Source: UBA4781 sp963674975 (GTDB lineage: Bacteria; Chloroflexota; Anaerolineae; Anaerolineales; Anaerolineaceae). Taken from it: DNA of 64,000 bases. Both the position numbers and the translations under genes were made by a program. Below, in pieces: positions 1 through 8,426 of the stretch. Under the pieces are notes generated by a model that did not search any database, was not told the DNA's origin, and saw only the letters and a program-made list of their open reading frames with translations. The first letter of the stretch is position 1. Every line of letters starts with the position of its first letter. The stretch covers positions 1,116,001 through 1,180,000 of the forward strand of contig OY771913.1 of NCBI GenBank assembly GCA_963674975.1, in the 5' to 3' direction.

Positions 1-14
1 TGGTCTCCTTTTTT
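1..14 (-). promoter_or_regulatory. possible ribosome binding site of a gene off the left edge
   Basis: Read on the minus strand this is AAAAAAGGAGACCA, a good Shine-Dalgarno sequence. The start codon would lie just outside the window, so the gene cannot be seen. No other reason for the motif is visible. Bases 15-128 hold no supported gene. Confidence 0.3.
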
Positions 15-128
15 ACTGAGGATAACCAGCTTTGACCATTCCTGCCTGACTTGAATTGCGCAGTTTTTGGGATTTTTATTAAAAGGAGAGCATTAAATTG
101 ATGAAAATTGCGCTCGGAAAAGTATGTG

Positions 129-153
129 GTGGGTTGTACCAACCCACCCTACC
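129..153. repeat. 25-bp palindromic intergenic repeat, copy 1
   Basis: The core GTGGGTTGTACCAACCCAC is an almost perfect palindrome followed by CCTACC. The same 25 bases occur at 12181-12205 with one difference. Copy 1 sits directly past the 3' end of the C_GCAxxG_C_C gene, so it may be exported as an RNA hairpin. Probably part of a dispersed repeat family; function unknown. Confidence 0.6.
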
Positions 154-154
154 A

Positions 155-718
155 TTATTCTTCGTCATTCATTCGCAGAGGAACAACACGCTCGTGGCAT
201 TCTTCATGACTGCGATCCACCGTCCAGGAATAAATTTCTTCCAGCGGAGGGAAATCCGCTTTCAATGCATCAAAATAGGAAAGCAGTAGACGGGCGGAAC
301 GGATGATGATGCAGCCGCAAATGGTAGGCGCTTCGGGACCGGGTTCCCCTCTACGCAGCAGGGTGCAGTTGGAGGTACCGAATTCCTGCAAGAAAAGTCT
401 CCAATACATACGGGCAATGGAAGGAGCCAGCTTGTAATCGCCATCCGGCTCTATTCTTCCGTACAGCGCGCCGGAAAGAGCAAGCCCCATGGTCAGCCCG
501 CCGCAGTGGCTGCTGGTGGTGGCTGCCATACCGCCGCGGAAAGGCATGGTGATCCGCAGTACGTCATCGGATATTTTTCTATCGGGGATCACGTACGACC
601 AGACAGCCCGGATGATGCTTTCGGAACAATGGAAGCCTTCTTCTTTGTAAGCAAAGGCTTTGTTGCCAACTTCTTCAATTCGGGAGGAGTCCAACAGTTC
701 GGGTTTAATTTTCCACAT
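155..718 (-). CDS. C_GCAxxG_C_C family redox protein
   Basis: 187-aa protein of the C_GCAxxG_C_C family, putative redox proteins found mostly in anaerobes. The family cysteines are present: C31 in FHCSES, C72 in the HCGGLTMG segment (family GCaxxG), C118 in FGTSNC, and C134/C136 in TICGC. No signal peptide or membrane segment, so it should be cytoplasmic. The start is supported by AAGGTGA seven bases upstream of the ATG. The gene stands alone; the next gene upstream, at 1012, points the other way. The substrate and redox partner are unknown for the family and nothing here suggests one. Confidence 0.85.
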   Translation of the reverse strand: MWKIKPELLDSSRIEEVGNKAFAYKEEGFHCSESIIRAVWSYVIPDRKISDDVLRITMPFRGGMAATTSSHCGGLTMGLALSGALYGRIEPDGDYKLAPSIARMYWRLFLQEFGTSNCTLLRRGEPGPEAPTICGCIIIRSARLLLSYFDALKADFPPLEEIYSWTVDRSHEECHERVVPLRMNDEE

Positions 719-1011
719 TTCTTCACCTTTTAATACGTTGATCTGTAAGAACCTATAAATAGTTACCGCTCCATTTTATTCGAAAAACTGGAAGCAGATG
801 TTCAAAATTCAGATTGCATATTGATCATATGTAGAATATAAAAGGTTATTATCATTAGATTTCCAGGTAGAAAAGAAGCACATGGGTTAACAAGTCTGAT
901 CAATGAAATATTCATTTCAAAACATACACGTCTAGTGATGGATGCTCCTATATGATGAAATTGATATAATAAAATAGGTGGCGGATAGAATTAAATATAG
1001 GTCAATGACAA

Positions 1012-1716
1012 ATGGATAAATTCACATATTATGATACAGTAGCAGATCTTATACCGGGAATTTTGTCGGTTTGGGCAATTTCGGTTCTTGGACCTTTTGA
1101 AGAAATTAATTATTCAATGTTTTTAACTGAAAATCAAATTATTGATGCTGTTCTGTTTATCAGCATTTGTTTTACCATTGGACACATAATAAAATTTCTC
1201 TCTAAATATTTTATAGAGCCACTATTAAAACTTCTATTTTGGAAAGGCAAATTTTTTTCAGAAATTTATCTAATTAATTCCCTAGAATATTGTCCTGAGA
1301 TTGAATTGAAAAATATATTGTCTTTTACTAAAAATAAGTTCAAATTCTCAACAGAAGATCTAAATATATTATTTGATGAAAAAGCCTTTTCTGATAAAGA
1401 AAAACAGAAAAAAGCCACACAATTATCACAAATAATTTTTCGCAAGCTTGATGCACAATCAAAAAATTCTTCGATAGCCATAAAAGCACATACACAAAAC
1501 GTCTTTTATGGACTTTTTAGGAATTTATCAACACTATTCCTAATAATATTTATAATGAATCTAATTATGGTTTGTTTTAGATTCATCCAACAAACGATAT
1601 TATTGAAAATGAATTTGTTGATAAGTGGAATTATTATGGTAATTTTTCTTATCAGAGCAAAACAGAGGGGAGAGTCTTACGTTAAAGGTATATTTTGGAG
1701 CATATCAGAAAAATAA
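1012..1716 (+). CDS. hypothetical four-helix membrane protein
   Basis: 234 aa, family not recognised. Two hydrophobic helices near the N-terminus (about residues 12-32 and 43-65), a polar, lysine-rich stretch of about 100 residues, then two more helices (about 166-190 and 196-215). This gives a membrane protein with a central cytoplasmic or external domain. A TATAAT at 965-970 may be its -10 box; the Shine-Dalgarno (AGGT) is weak. Its stop lies one base from the stop of the convergent E2-E1-JAB gene, with no terminator between them. Base composition is AT-rich like the two genes that follow, so it may belong to the same acquired island. It could be a membrane effector or partner of that system, but this rests on position alone. 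Confidence 0.7.
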   Translation: MDKFTYYDTVADLIPGILSVWAISVLGPFEEINYSMFLTENQIIDAVLFISICFTIGHIIKFLSKYFIEPLLKLLFWKGKFFSEIYLINSLEYCPEIELKNILSFTKNKFKFSTEDLNILFDEKAFSDKEKQKKATQLSQIIFRKLDAQSKNSSIAIKAHTQNVFYGLFRNLSTLFLIIFIMNLIMVCFRFIQQTILLKMNLLISGIIMVIFLIRAKQRGESYVKGIFWSISEK

Positions 1717-1717
1717 A

Positions 1718-3982
1718 TCACTCTTCCTTAAGTAAGTATTTTATTTTATCTTTTCCCAAAATAGCCATTAATCCGGGATACCCTATCGCAGACATATACT
1801 CCGATGCCCAACCGAGAGCTATTAAATCCTCTTTACTAGGAAAAATACTTGTATTATCCGGATGGGAATGCCATTCTCCAATATAATTCAATCCATTTTT
1901 GGTAACATCGGAAATCTTGTCGATTTGCTTTTCTAATCCCTGGACTCCACGAATATATGCCATTGGCCATTCCTTACTATCTGGTGGAGATGGTAAAAAG
2001 TGAGAGATATGAATGATTTTTCTCTCGTGATTCATTTTCCCTAAGAGTATTCCTCCCGTTTCATTTGGTAATCTTTCTTTGCGTATCTCGCTTAAACTAG
2101 AAAATGTAAGTTCTGAAGTTCTAATTTCCCATTCTTTTTGTTTATATACATGGACCTTATTAACAGGTATTGATATTTCTGAAATACATTGTGGATTTTC
2201 TTGCCAAGTAAACACAGATATTCTTGGCTTTTTATCAACCAAAATATTTTTTATTAAACGAGAAATAACACCACTATATCCTAAGAAAAAATCATTACTC
2301 ATCACTCTTGATAAATCACGACATGATCCGGCAATTTGTATTAATTCTTGGCTGGTTTTCCAAAAATTATTTAGTTCATATTTTTCGGAAATGGATACCA
2401 TTAATTGCTGCTCTAAATCATCAAGCCGTACACTTCTATTTTCACCTTCATAAAGAACAACGCAGTAATTTCCAGATGGAGTAAGGTATGCAGAAAGGCG
2501 AGGGGCAGAGAATTCATCAAGTGCTAATTTTTGAGACACCGCCCTTGACGCAGAAAAATCAAAGATAACATCAGTCGATGCAAGAGAAGAATAGCATTTC
2601 TTTTGCAGGTCATCTCCATTTTCACTTACACCTAAATAATTCATCTCATATGTTGTAATATTATCTTCACTATAAAAAACCGATTCAACAAAACTTTTAT
2701 ATATTGCATCTACTTTTGATAATCCAACAAACCTATTAATAAGTGGATGACGAGCTAAATTGTGAGGAAGTAAAAGATCATTATCAATAAGAATCAATTC
2801 CCCTAATCCTTGTTTAGCCAAGTTCATTACTATTTGTGAACCAAGTGCTCCTAAGCCTATAATTCCAAATTTTTTATTAATAATTTCTTCATTTGTTATT
2901 CCTGAACTTTTTCTAGCTAGAGATTTACTCTGAGCAAAAATCGGTGCGATTGCATAGACATCAATCTTTTTTAAAGAATCACTATCCTTTTTTTGAGTTT
3001 TCTTTTCTTCTAATAAAATCCCTGATCCGAGACCCTTTACAGAATCAAGTATATCTAAAGCTTTTCCTAGTTCTAAAATTGTTGAGTCAATAGCAAATAC
3101 CCAATATTCATTTTTTTTAGGTTCATCACCCTCATTTCTACATTTTGGTAGTGCTAAAAAAATTAATAGTCTGTAATTTTCAAATTGACTGATTTTTTTA
3201 AATTGTTTGTTTAGATCTAAGATATATTCTTCTAATATTTCACAAATATGTAAACCAACTTTTTCAAGTAAATCTGAAAGAAGATACAAATTATTAGGGA
3301 ATTGAGAAATCATCCGAGTATAAGTTGGTTCCCCTTTTACTACTAAACCTAAAAAGTCGCTTTTTCCTTCTTCTTGCGGAAAATTTTTTCTGTATTTCTC
3401 CACCTCAGTTCGCAGTATTGGCACCATCTGGATCAGTTTACCAACTTGCATACCAACTAAAATATCTTCTCGCGATATGCCATTTATTAAAATATCCTCA
3501 CTTATAATTATTTTCTCTTTCGTTACAAGATATGGCTCAAGAGGTTGATCCTGTAAATGAAGTTCATTCACGGCAGCTCTCTTTAACCATTCTCTTATTC
3601 TTTCAATAAATAATTCTGGGGTTATTGTGCTAGATATTTCTTCCCATGGATCTTCATACAAACAAAGCCATTTAGGATCCCCAGGGAATATTATATTTTG
3701 ATGAATTGTTTCTGGGAAATCTTCTCGAATAGCAAAAACATTAGGAATATCTTTTTCATTTGTTACTTCTATTTGGATATCCTCAACATGATTAATTGGA
3801 ATCGGAGGTCGTTGAGGAAGTTCAACTTCGACTCGAAGTGTTATTAAATCTTTATTATCTCTTCTCTCACAATTAGTTAAATAAGAATATCTATTCTTAT
3901 TTATTGCATTCGCTAATTTTTTAGATTTGTTAAAAATCAAAATCTTATCGGGAGCAATAGAGTTATTATCATAATTATCCAT
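1718..3982 (-). CDS. E2-E1-JAB fusion protein (ubiquitin-like conjugation/deconjugation)
   Basis: 754-aa fusion of three ubiquitin-system folds. Residues ~45-150 look like a prokaryotic E2-like domain, with candidate catalytic C107 in WLCLYEDPW. Residues ~370-600 are a ThiF/E1-like adenylyltransferase with nucleotide loop GLGALG (376-381), D400/D402 and R411; C554 in GSCRDLS is a candidate E1 cysteine. Residues ~620-750 are a JAB/JAMM metalloprotease with a full zinc motif: E641, H705, H707, S716 and D719 in the HSHP-x7-SxxD pattern. So one polypeptide could activate, conjugate and remove a modifier or target. It starts 3 bases after the stop of the MBL gene and is surely co-transcribed with it. 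Fused Cap2 (E2-E1) and separate Cap3 (JAB) of type II CBASS, and BilABCD, are the known relatives in logic; no CD-NTase or ubiquitin-like gene is nearby. Confidence 0.88.
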   Translation of the reverse strand: MDNYDNNSIAPDKILIFNKSKKLANAINKNRYSYLTNCERRDNKDLITLRVEVELPQRPPIPINHVEDIQIEVTNEKDIPNVFAIREDFPETIHQNIIFPGDPKWLCLYEDPWEEISSTITPELFIERIREWLKRAAVNELHLQDQPLEPYLVTKEKIIISEDILINGISREDILVGMQVGKLIQMVPILRTEVEKYRKNFPQEEGKSDFLGLVVKGEPTYTRMISQFPNNLYLLSDLLEKVGLHICEILEEYILDLNKQFKKISQFENYRLLIFLALPKCRNEGDEPKKNEYWVFAIDSTILELGKALDILDSVKGLGSGILLEEKKTQKKDSDSLKKIDVYAIAPIFAQSKSLARKSSGITNEEIINKKFGIIGLGALGSQIVMNLAKQGLGELILIDNDLLLPHNLARHPLINRFVGLSKVDAIYKSFVESVFYSEDNITTYEMNYLGVSENGDDLQKKCYSSLASTDVIFDFSASRAVSQKLALDEFSAPRLSAYLTPSGNYCVVLYEGENRSVRLDDLEQQLMVSISEKYELNNFWKTSQELIQIAGSCRDLSRVMSNDFFLGYSGVISRLIKNILVDKKPRISVFTWQENPQCISEISIPVNKVHVYKQKEWEIRTSELTFSSLSEIRKERLPNETGGILLGKMNHERKIIHISHFLPSPPDSKEWPMAYIRGVQGLEKQIDKISDVTKNGLNYIGEWHSHPDNTSIFPSKEDLIALGWASEYMSAIGYPGLMAILGKDKIKYLLKEE

Positions 3983-3985
3983 TAC

Positions 3986-5101
3986 CTAACCAACTTTTGG
4001 AGGCTGTCGTCTTGTCAACTGGGTAGAAATAAAAGTACCTTCAGATTTTTTAAGGGTAAATCCATATTTACAATTCCCAGTTTCAATAATAATTGGTTCA
4101 GGATTATCAATATTTTGCCATTCCATTGTGACGAGGAAATTGCTTTCATTCCCTTTATCTTTGACAACCTTTTTATAAAAAGCTTTCGCTTGAAAATGTG
4201 GTGGCAAGTCAGTGTCTTCGTTTGGAATAGGCAAACTTGAAGAAATAAGGATGCAATTTTCATTACCCTGTTGAAATAAATTATCAACTTCTTCCCGCGG
4301 AGTTGTTTCTGTTTCTCCTTTATCCTCAGAAAGAGCTTTATAACTGCAATGGTGAGAGATGCGGAACAAATCAAAGACGAGTCTCTCTCCATTCTCATTT
4401 TTCTCTGTTAAGTACAATATGTTTGCCCAAGTTTCATGTCCAGCATCAGCGCCAAGTATAGCCTTACAAACCTCATCCCCTTCGAAAAATGTGATATGCC
4501 AAACTAGCGAATTATCATTTCTATTTTCTTCTTCATCTTCTATCTTGAAAGAAAATGGAGCGTGAATAAATATTTCAACTTCTCCTTTCTCTGTACTAAA
4601 TCCTGGTATTAAATTACCAGCATGAATTATCATTCCTTCTCGTGATTTCGGATCAATTTCCTCTTCGTTGAACCATTCTTCTAATTGCTCGGGATATCCA
4701 TGGATTAGTATCCCTTTTCCCTCTTTTAATCTATATCTAGCTTCCTTTTGGATAATTTTCGCCGTGTCATCCAATCCACTCTCGATGATGAAGTTCGCAG
4801 GTACGTGCAATTCAGAAATCTTTATTCTGTTTTCATCCTGGTACTTTTTTGCGTGACTTAGCCAAAAGAATTCTTCAGCTCCATGTAAGTGATCGTCATC
4901 TGCATGCGAGAAGGCAACTATGTCAATATAATCACGATCAAGTGACCGTACATAGTCATTCAACTCACTTGCCAAATCAATTCGTTTATCACCCTCTTCA
5001 AGGTGTGGACAAAAATAGTCTTTAAGAATCAATCGATCATCGTTTAAATGGATCAGTGTAGAATCAGCGTTTCCAACCGGATAAAATATCATCTTTGCCA
5101 T
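3986..5101 (-). CDS. MBL-fold (ComEC-like) metallohydrolase, partner of the E2-E1-JAB protein
   Basis: 371-aa soluble metallo-beta-lactamase-fold protein. The motif SHADDDH (residues 65-71) is the ComEC/Rec2-type HxDxDH metal site; ILGADAG and FRISHHCS further on match the next two metal-binding blocks. No membrane segments, so it is a stand-alone catalytic domain. ATG at 5101 is preferred over the ATG six bases upstream because AGGAG lies six bases before it. It is first gene of the operon with the E2-E1-JAB fusion (3-base gap). The protein ends in a polar tail, TQLTRRQPPKVG, with a C-terminal glycine, as ubiquitin-like modifiers have and as C-terminally conjugated CBASS enzymes resemble. 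It may be the conjugation client. Substrate unknown. Confidence 0.8.
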   Translation of the reverse strand: MAKMIFYPVGNADSTLIHLNDDRLILKDYFCPHLEEGDKRIDLASELNDYVRSLDRDYIDIVAFSHADDDHLHGAEEFFWLSHAKKYQDENRIKISELHVPANFIIESGLDDTAKIIQKEARYRLKEGKGILIHGYPEQLEEWFNEEEIDPKSREGMIIHAGNLIPGFSTEKGEVEIFIHAPFSFKIEDEEENRNDNSLVWHITFFEGDEVCKAILGADAGHETWANILYLTEKNENGERLVFDLFRISHHCSYKALSEDKGETETTPREEVDNLFQQGNENCILISSSLPIPNEDTDLPPHFQAKAFYKKVVKDKGNESNFLVTMEWQNIDNPEPIIIETGNCKYGFTLKKSEGTFISTQLTRRQPPKVG

Positions 5102-5355
5102 ATTCATCTCCTAATAGTTAATTCCAACTAAGAATTAATTTTTGAAGGCACTCAGCGATGAAATGACATTGAAAATATTGATGAGGCTTTAGAGAAATGC
5201 CCCCGAGTAAACAGAAAATATGTCCTAATTATAATACCTTTTTATTAAATATGTACCTATTAACTAGGAAAGTTTCTGCAAAATTGTAATTAAACTATTC
5301 GAAATAATATTTGACCCTATTATTTTTTAAGTGGAGAAATTTCTCTTTATATAAA

Positions 5356-6093
5356 TTACTCCACACTCTTCCTCGCCGTTTCCAGCGCCAGCAGCATCAT
5401 AGCGCCAAAGGCATTCTGTCGCACCTCGGCTGTGAGCTGCTGCTCCCGGTGAAAAGGACTATCAGATACGGTCAGCAGGCAGGCGGCTTCTTTATGCAGG
5501 GCGCGCGCGTTGGCGAACAGCGCAAAGGATTCCATCTCCACGGCAATGACCCCATTTTCAGCATAATTCCGGGAAGGATCTTCTTCCATCGTAAAATAGA
5601 ACACGTTACCCGATGCCGCATTGCCTTCACGAACTTTGATCCCCTGTTCAACTGCAATCCGCCGGGCAATATCCTCGATCCTCCGGCTGCCTTGAATGAG
5701 CCGGTCCGGGATGCCGTGCGCTTCCCGGGCATAGGTTTCGGTGGAAAAGGCGCTGTCGACCAGAACAATATCCATGATGTCCAGATCAGGCACAACCGCA
5801 CCGCAGGAGCCAACGCGGATGATGGCATCGACGTCATAGAATTTGAACAACTCATAGGAGTAGATGCCGATACTGCCCAACCCCATACCGGAACCCATCA
5901 CGCTGACGCGCTTTCCTTTATATACACCGGTATATCCGAGCATACCGCGCACCTGGTTGAACAACTTCACATCTTGTAGATAGTCTTCTGCGATCTTTTT
6001 CGCCCGCAGCGGATCACCGGGCATGAGCACCACTTTAGCAATTTGATCTTTCGAATCCGCTTCAATATGGGGAGTGGGAATATCAGCCATCAT
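5356..6093 (-). CDS. deoD: purine nucleoside phosphorylase, DeoD type
   Basis: 245 aa, close to the usual 235-240 of hexameric DeoD. It reversibly splits purine (deoxy)nucleosides with phosphate to base and (deoxy)ribose-1-phosphate. Visible family blocks: VVLMPGDPLRAKKIAE, NQVRGMLGYTG, VSVMGSGMG, IIRVGSCGAV, VAVEMES-type IAVEMESF and VSDSPFHRE. Two adjacent ATGs (6093, 6090) are both usable behind GGAAAGGA. The gene stands alone between the AT-rich island and the PAP2 gene. Cytoplasmic nucleoside salvage. Confidence 0.95.
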   Translation of the reverse strand: MMADIPTPHIEADSKDQIAKVVLMPGDPLRAKKIAEDYLQDVKLFNQVRGMLGYTGVYKGKRVSVMGSGMGLGSIGIYSYELFKFYDVDAIIRVGSCGAVVPDLDIMDIVLVDSAFSTETYAREAHGIPDRLIQGSRRIEDIARRIAVEQGIKVREGNAASGNVFYFTMEEDPSRNYAENGVIAVEMESFALFANARALHKEAACLLTVSDSPFHREQQLTAEVRQNAFGAMMLLALETARKSVE

Positions 6094-6396
6094 CCATCCT
6101 TTCCTGTCAATAAAACTTTCACATGGATAAGCAATATCTATATTCTATAGCAAGAAATTTCATATCGGGCTTACTCTTATCCGCCTACAAGTTATCATTC
6201 TCTGCCACTTTATGACAACTATCAATGAATAAAGTAGTTCGAAAACTGCCGCAGGTAATCAACTTCCCCTCTTATCTACACGAGCGTCCTATAATGCCAT
6301 TTGAGAATTTTTATTCCAGCCAAACTCGAAGATGGCTGCAAGAAGAACAGGTCAGGATCTTTGAAATTCGATGGCTGGATATCAGGGAAACAGTCA

Positions 6397-6996
6397 ATGA
6401 AAAATAAAATCAGCAAGCTCATCAGTGTGATCAGCGTCGCCCCCATGGTGGCGCTGTATGTGTTAACCGCCCTTTTTTTACACGACAAGAACCTCTTTGG
6501 TGGAAACGTGCTGTGGTACGGCATTTCCCTTTTCTTTCTGACCGCCATGCCTTTATCTGCTTACCTGCTCGAGCATGTACTGCCCGCTTATAAACACGAA
6601 GGCAGAGAAGGGGAAAGAAAGCTGGCATTCATCATGTGCATTGCCGGATACGTTCTGGGAACGATCGTGAGCTTCGTGTTCCGTGCTCCATTACCGGTGA
6701 AGATGATATTCACCTCTTACCTGGTTTCAGGCGGGATCCTCGCGCTGGTGAACAGCCTGATCCAATTCAAAGCCAGCGGGCATGCTTGTGGAGTGGCAGG
6801 TCCATTCGTGGTGCTGTTCTATCTGCTGGGATTGAAGGTCTGGTACATCATTCTTACCCTGGTACCTGTTTTCTGGGCAAGATTACGAATGGGGCGTCAC
6901 ACTCTTAAAGAGTTGATCACGGGAGCAGTGATCGGCATGGGAGGCACCGCCATAACCATCACAGCCTTTTTATTCGTGATCCGGCTGATTGCATAA
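6397..6996 (+). CDS. PAP2-like integral membrane protein
   Basis: 199-aa membrane protein with about six hydrophobic segments. The C-terminal half carries a degenerate PAP2 signature: KASGHACGVAGP (family PSGH block) and ARLRMGRHTLKE, where the canonical SRxxxxxHxxxD histidine is kept but the aspartate is glutamate. Such PAP2-like proteins are lipid-phosphate phosphatase relatives; catalytic activity here is uncertain. I chose ATG 6397 (MKNKISK) because the region before it does not look like coding sequence; a CAGGGAAA is a weak binding site. A TATAAT at 6290-6295 may be its -10 box. 6094-6396 holds nothing else I can support. A terminator follows the gene. Confidence 0.7.
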   Translation: MKNKISKLISVISVAPMVALYVLTALFLHDKNLFGGNVLWYGISLFFLTAMPLSAYLLEHVLPAYKHEGREGERKLAFIMCIAGYVLGTIVSFVFRAPLPVKMIFTSYLVSGGILALVNSLIQFKASGHACGVAGPFVVLFYLLGLKVWYIILTLVPVFWARLRMGRHTLKELITGAVIGMGGTAITITAFLFVIRLIA

Positions 6997-7029
6997 ACCA
7001 TCTGCTCACTATCAAGTTTTAAATGAGAA

Positions 7030-7060
7030 AAGGTGCTCCTCATTAAGCACCTTTTTTTAT
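7030..7060. terminator. rho-independent terminator, probably bidirectional
   Basis: Stem AGGTGCT/AGCACCT with loop CCTCATTA, followed by TTTTTTT and preceded by an A-run. Lies between the convergent PAP2-like gene and the peroxiredoxin gene and can serve both. Confidence 0.8.
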
Positions 7061-7085
7061 TTATCGAAGTGTCTTTAGAAAAATA

Positions 7086-7742
7086 CTATTTTTCATAAGG
7101 CTTGTGGCAGAACCACCAGTCGAAGCATTCCAGCGATTTGTCTTCCAGGCGCTTCCTGGCTGTTTCCACATCCGACGCGGGCGATACAATGATGCGATCT
7201 TTGATCAGCTCATTGTTAGGCCAGCCGGCAGGCATGGCGCCCTGCTCATCAGAGATCTGCAGCGCTTTAACTGCCCTGACGATCTCATCCATATTGCGCC
7301 CGATCTCCTGCGGGTAGTACATGATCAGACGTACTTTGCCTTTGGGATCCACAATGAAGACGGCGCGCACGGTGTTGGTGCCCTTGCCCGGATGAAGCAT
7401 GCCCAGCTTATTGGCGATGGTATCGTTGGCTGCAACAACCGGGAATTTAATTTCAACGCCCAATTTTTCCTTGATCCATTCCACCCACTTGATGTGAGAA
7501 AAGACCTGATCCACAGACATACCCACCAGGGCGCAGTCCATTTTCTCAAATTCTTCATAACGCTTCTGAAATGCGACAAACTCTGTGGTGCAGACGGGGG
7601 TAAAATCCGCCGGATGGCTGAAGAGGACAAACCATTTCCCCTTGAGGTCTCCGGGGAGATTCATTTTTCCATGCGTTGTCTGTACGCTCATCTCTGGAAA
7701 ATCATCACCTAATAACGGCATTCCTACTTTTGTTTCTTCCAT
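7086..7742 (-). CDS. peroxiredoxin, archaeal-type Prx6 subfamily
   Basis: 218-aa thiol peroxidase that reduces H2O2 and organic peroxides. Peroxidatic cysteine C51 lies in PADFTPVCTTE. The C-terminal extension has C206 and C212 in CFDWWFC, the spacing seen in archaeal-type Prx6 (for example Aeropyrum Tpx), so the mechanism is probably more than 1-Cys. ATG 7742 is chosen since AAAAGGAGC lies eight bases upstream; a GTG six codons earlier would place the binding site inside the gene. It follows perR by 88 bp on the same strand without a visible terminator, so the two are probably one peroxide-response operon. Confidence 0.93.
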   Translation of the reverse strand: MEETKVGMPLLGDDFPEMSVQTTHGKMNLPGDLKGKWFVLFSHPADFTPVCTTEFVAFQKRYEEFEKMDCALVGMSVDQVFSHIKWVEWIKEKLGVEIKFPVVAANDTIANKLGMLHPGKGTNTVRAVFIVDPKGKVRLIMYYPQEIGRNMDEIVRAVKALQISDEQGAMPAGWPNNELIKDRIIVSPASDVETARKRLEDKSLECFDWWFCHKPYEK

Positions 7743-7830
7743 TTTCTTGCTCCTTTTCACTTAATAAACATTGTTCATGATTTTCGTGCTCTATAGGACA
7801 TTCAACCAACCGACATCCCTTGCACACAAT

Positions 7831-8265
7831 TTATTGGATATCTTCACCCTCCCTGCAATTCGGGCAGTATCCGTAATAAGTAACATGACGCTTGATAATT
7901 CGAAATCCCAACAGTTCTTCCTCGGAAAAATGAGGATCATGCCGGTCTTTGGGAATATCCACAATACGGTGGCAGCAGATGCAGTATAGATGATCATGAG
8001 GTTCGGTATTCGGATCGTAGTGCACCGAATCATCCCCCACAATATTGATCGCATCGATCATGCCCAGTTCTTCAAGAATGTTCAGGGTGTTGTAAACCGT
8101 CGCCAGTGAAACATCCGGCATTCTGGCTTCCAGTTCCGCGTAGATCTCTTCCGCTTTGGGATGGCTCTCGTTATTAACGAGAATACTAAAAACCTCCCGG
8201 CGCTGGGGAGTGATCTTCAAACCCTGTTCCTGAAATTTTTCGACTACTTCATTTAAATTTTTCAT
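7831..8265 (-). CDS. perR: Fur-family peroxide-stress repressor PerR
   Basis: 144 aa. Winged-helix domain (residues 1-80, recognition region SLATVYNTLNIL) and Fe/Zn-binding dimerisation domain. All five regulatory metal ligands of PerR have counterparts: H35, D84, H90, H92 and D103. The last is Asp as in PerR, not Glu as in Fur. Structural zinc cysteines are C95/C98 and C134/C137. When iron-loaded, PerR represses peroxide genes; peroxide oxidises the His ligands and derepresses. The peroxiredoxin gene lies downstream on the same strand, and a near-consensus Per box is 22 bp upstream of the start, so autoregulation of the operon is likely. Confidence 0.93.
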   Translation of the reverse strand: MKNLNEVVEKFQEQGLKITPQRREVFSILVNNESHPKAEEIYAELEARMPDVSLATVYNTLNILEELGMIDAINIVGDDSVHYDPNTEPHDHLYCICCHRIVDIPKDRHDPHFSEEELLGFRIIKRHVTYYGYCPNCREGEDIQ

Positions 8266-8287
8266 AATGTTTAGAATATTTCTTTAT

Positions 8288-8302
8288 TTATAATTATTCT
8301 AA
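8288..8302 (-). promoter_or_regulatory. Per box (PerR operator)
   Basis: TTATAATTATTCTAA matches the 7-1-7 Bacillus Per box TTATAATNATTATAA with one mismatch. It lies 22 bp upstream of the perR start, the position expected for autoregulation of perR and the peroxiredoxin gene. Confidence 0.8.
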
Positions 8303-8426
8303 ACTATAATTCAATAAATGTCAAGAGGGAATTTGAAATTACATTATTCAATCATCTTCCACCTCAAATTGGGATGGATGTAAAATTAATAAAAATATCG
8401 GGTTAACAAATTCAAGCGAGGTAATC

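Noticed and set aside
98..306. Short open frames at the left end
   Set aside because: They run antisense into the C_GCAxxG_C_C gene through the palindromic repeat.
1718..5101. A type II CBASS locus
   Set aside because: Cap2- and Cap3-like domains are there, but no CD-NTase and no recognisable CBASS effector; the partner is an MBL-fold protein.
5311..5979. A 222-aa open frame opposite deoD
   Set aside because: Antisense shadow of a clear deoD gene; the translation has no family features and no ribosome site.
6225..6407. A 60-aa open frame before the PAP2-like gene
   Set aside because: No Shine-Dalgarno, no hydrophobic or domain pattern; it overlaps the probable promoter and start of the next gene.
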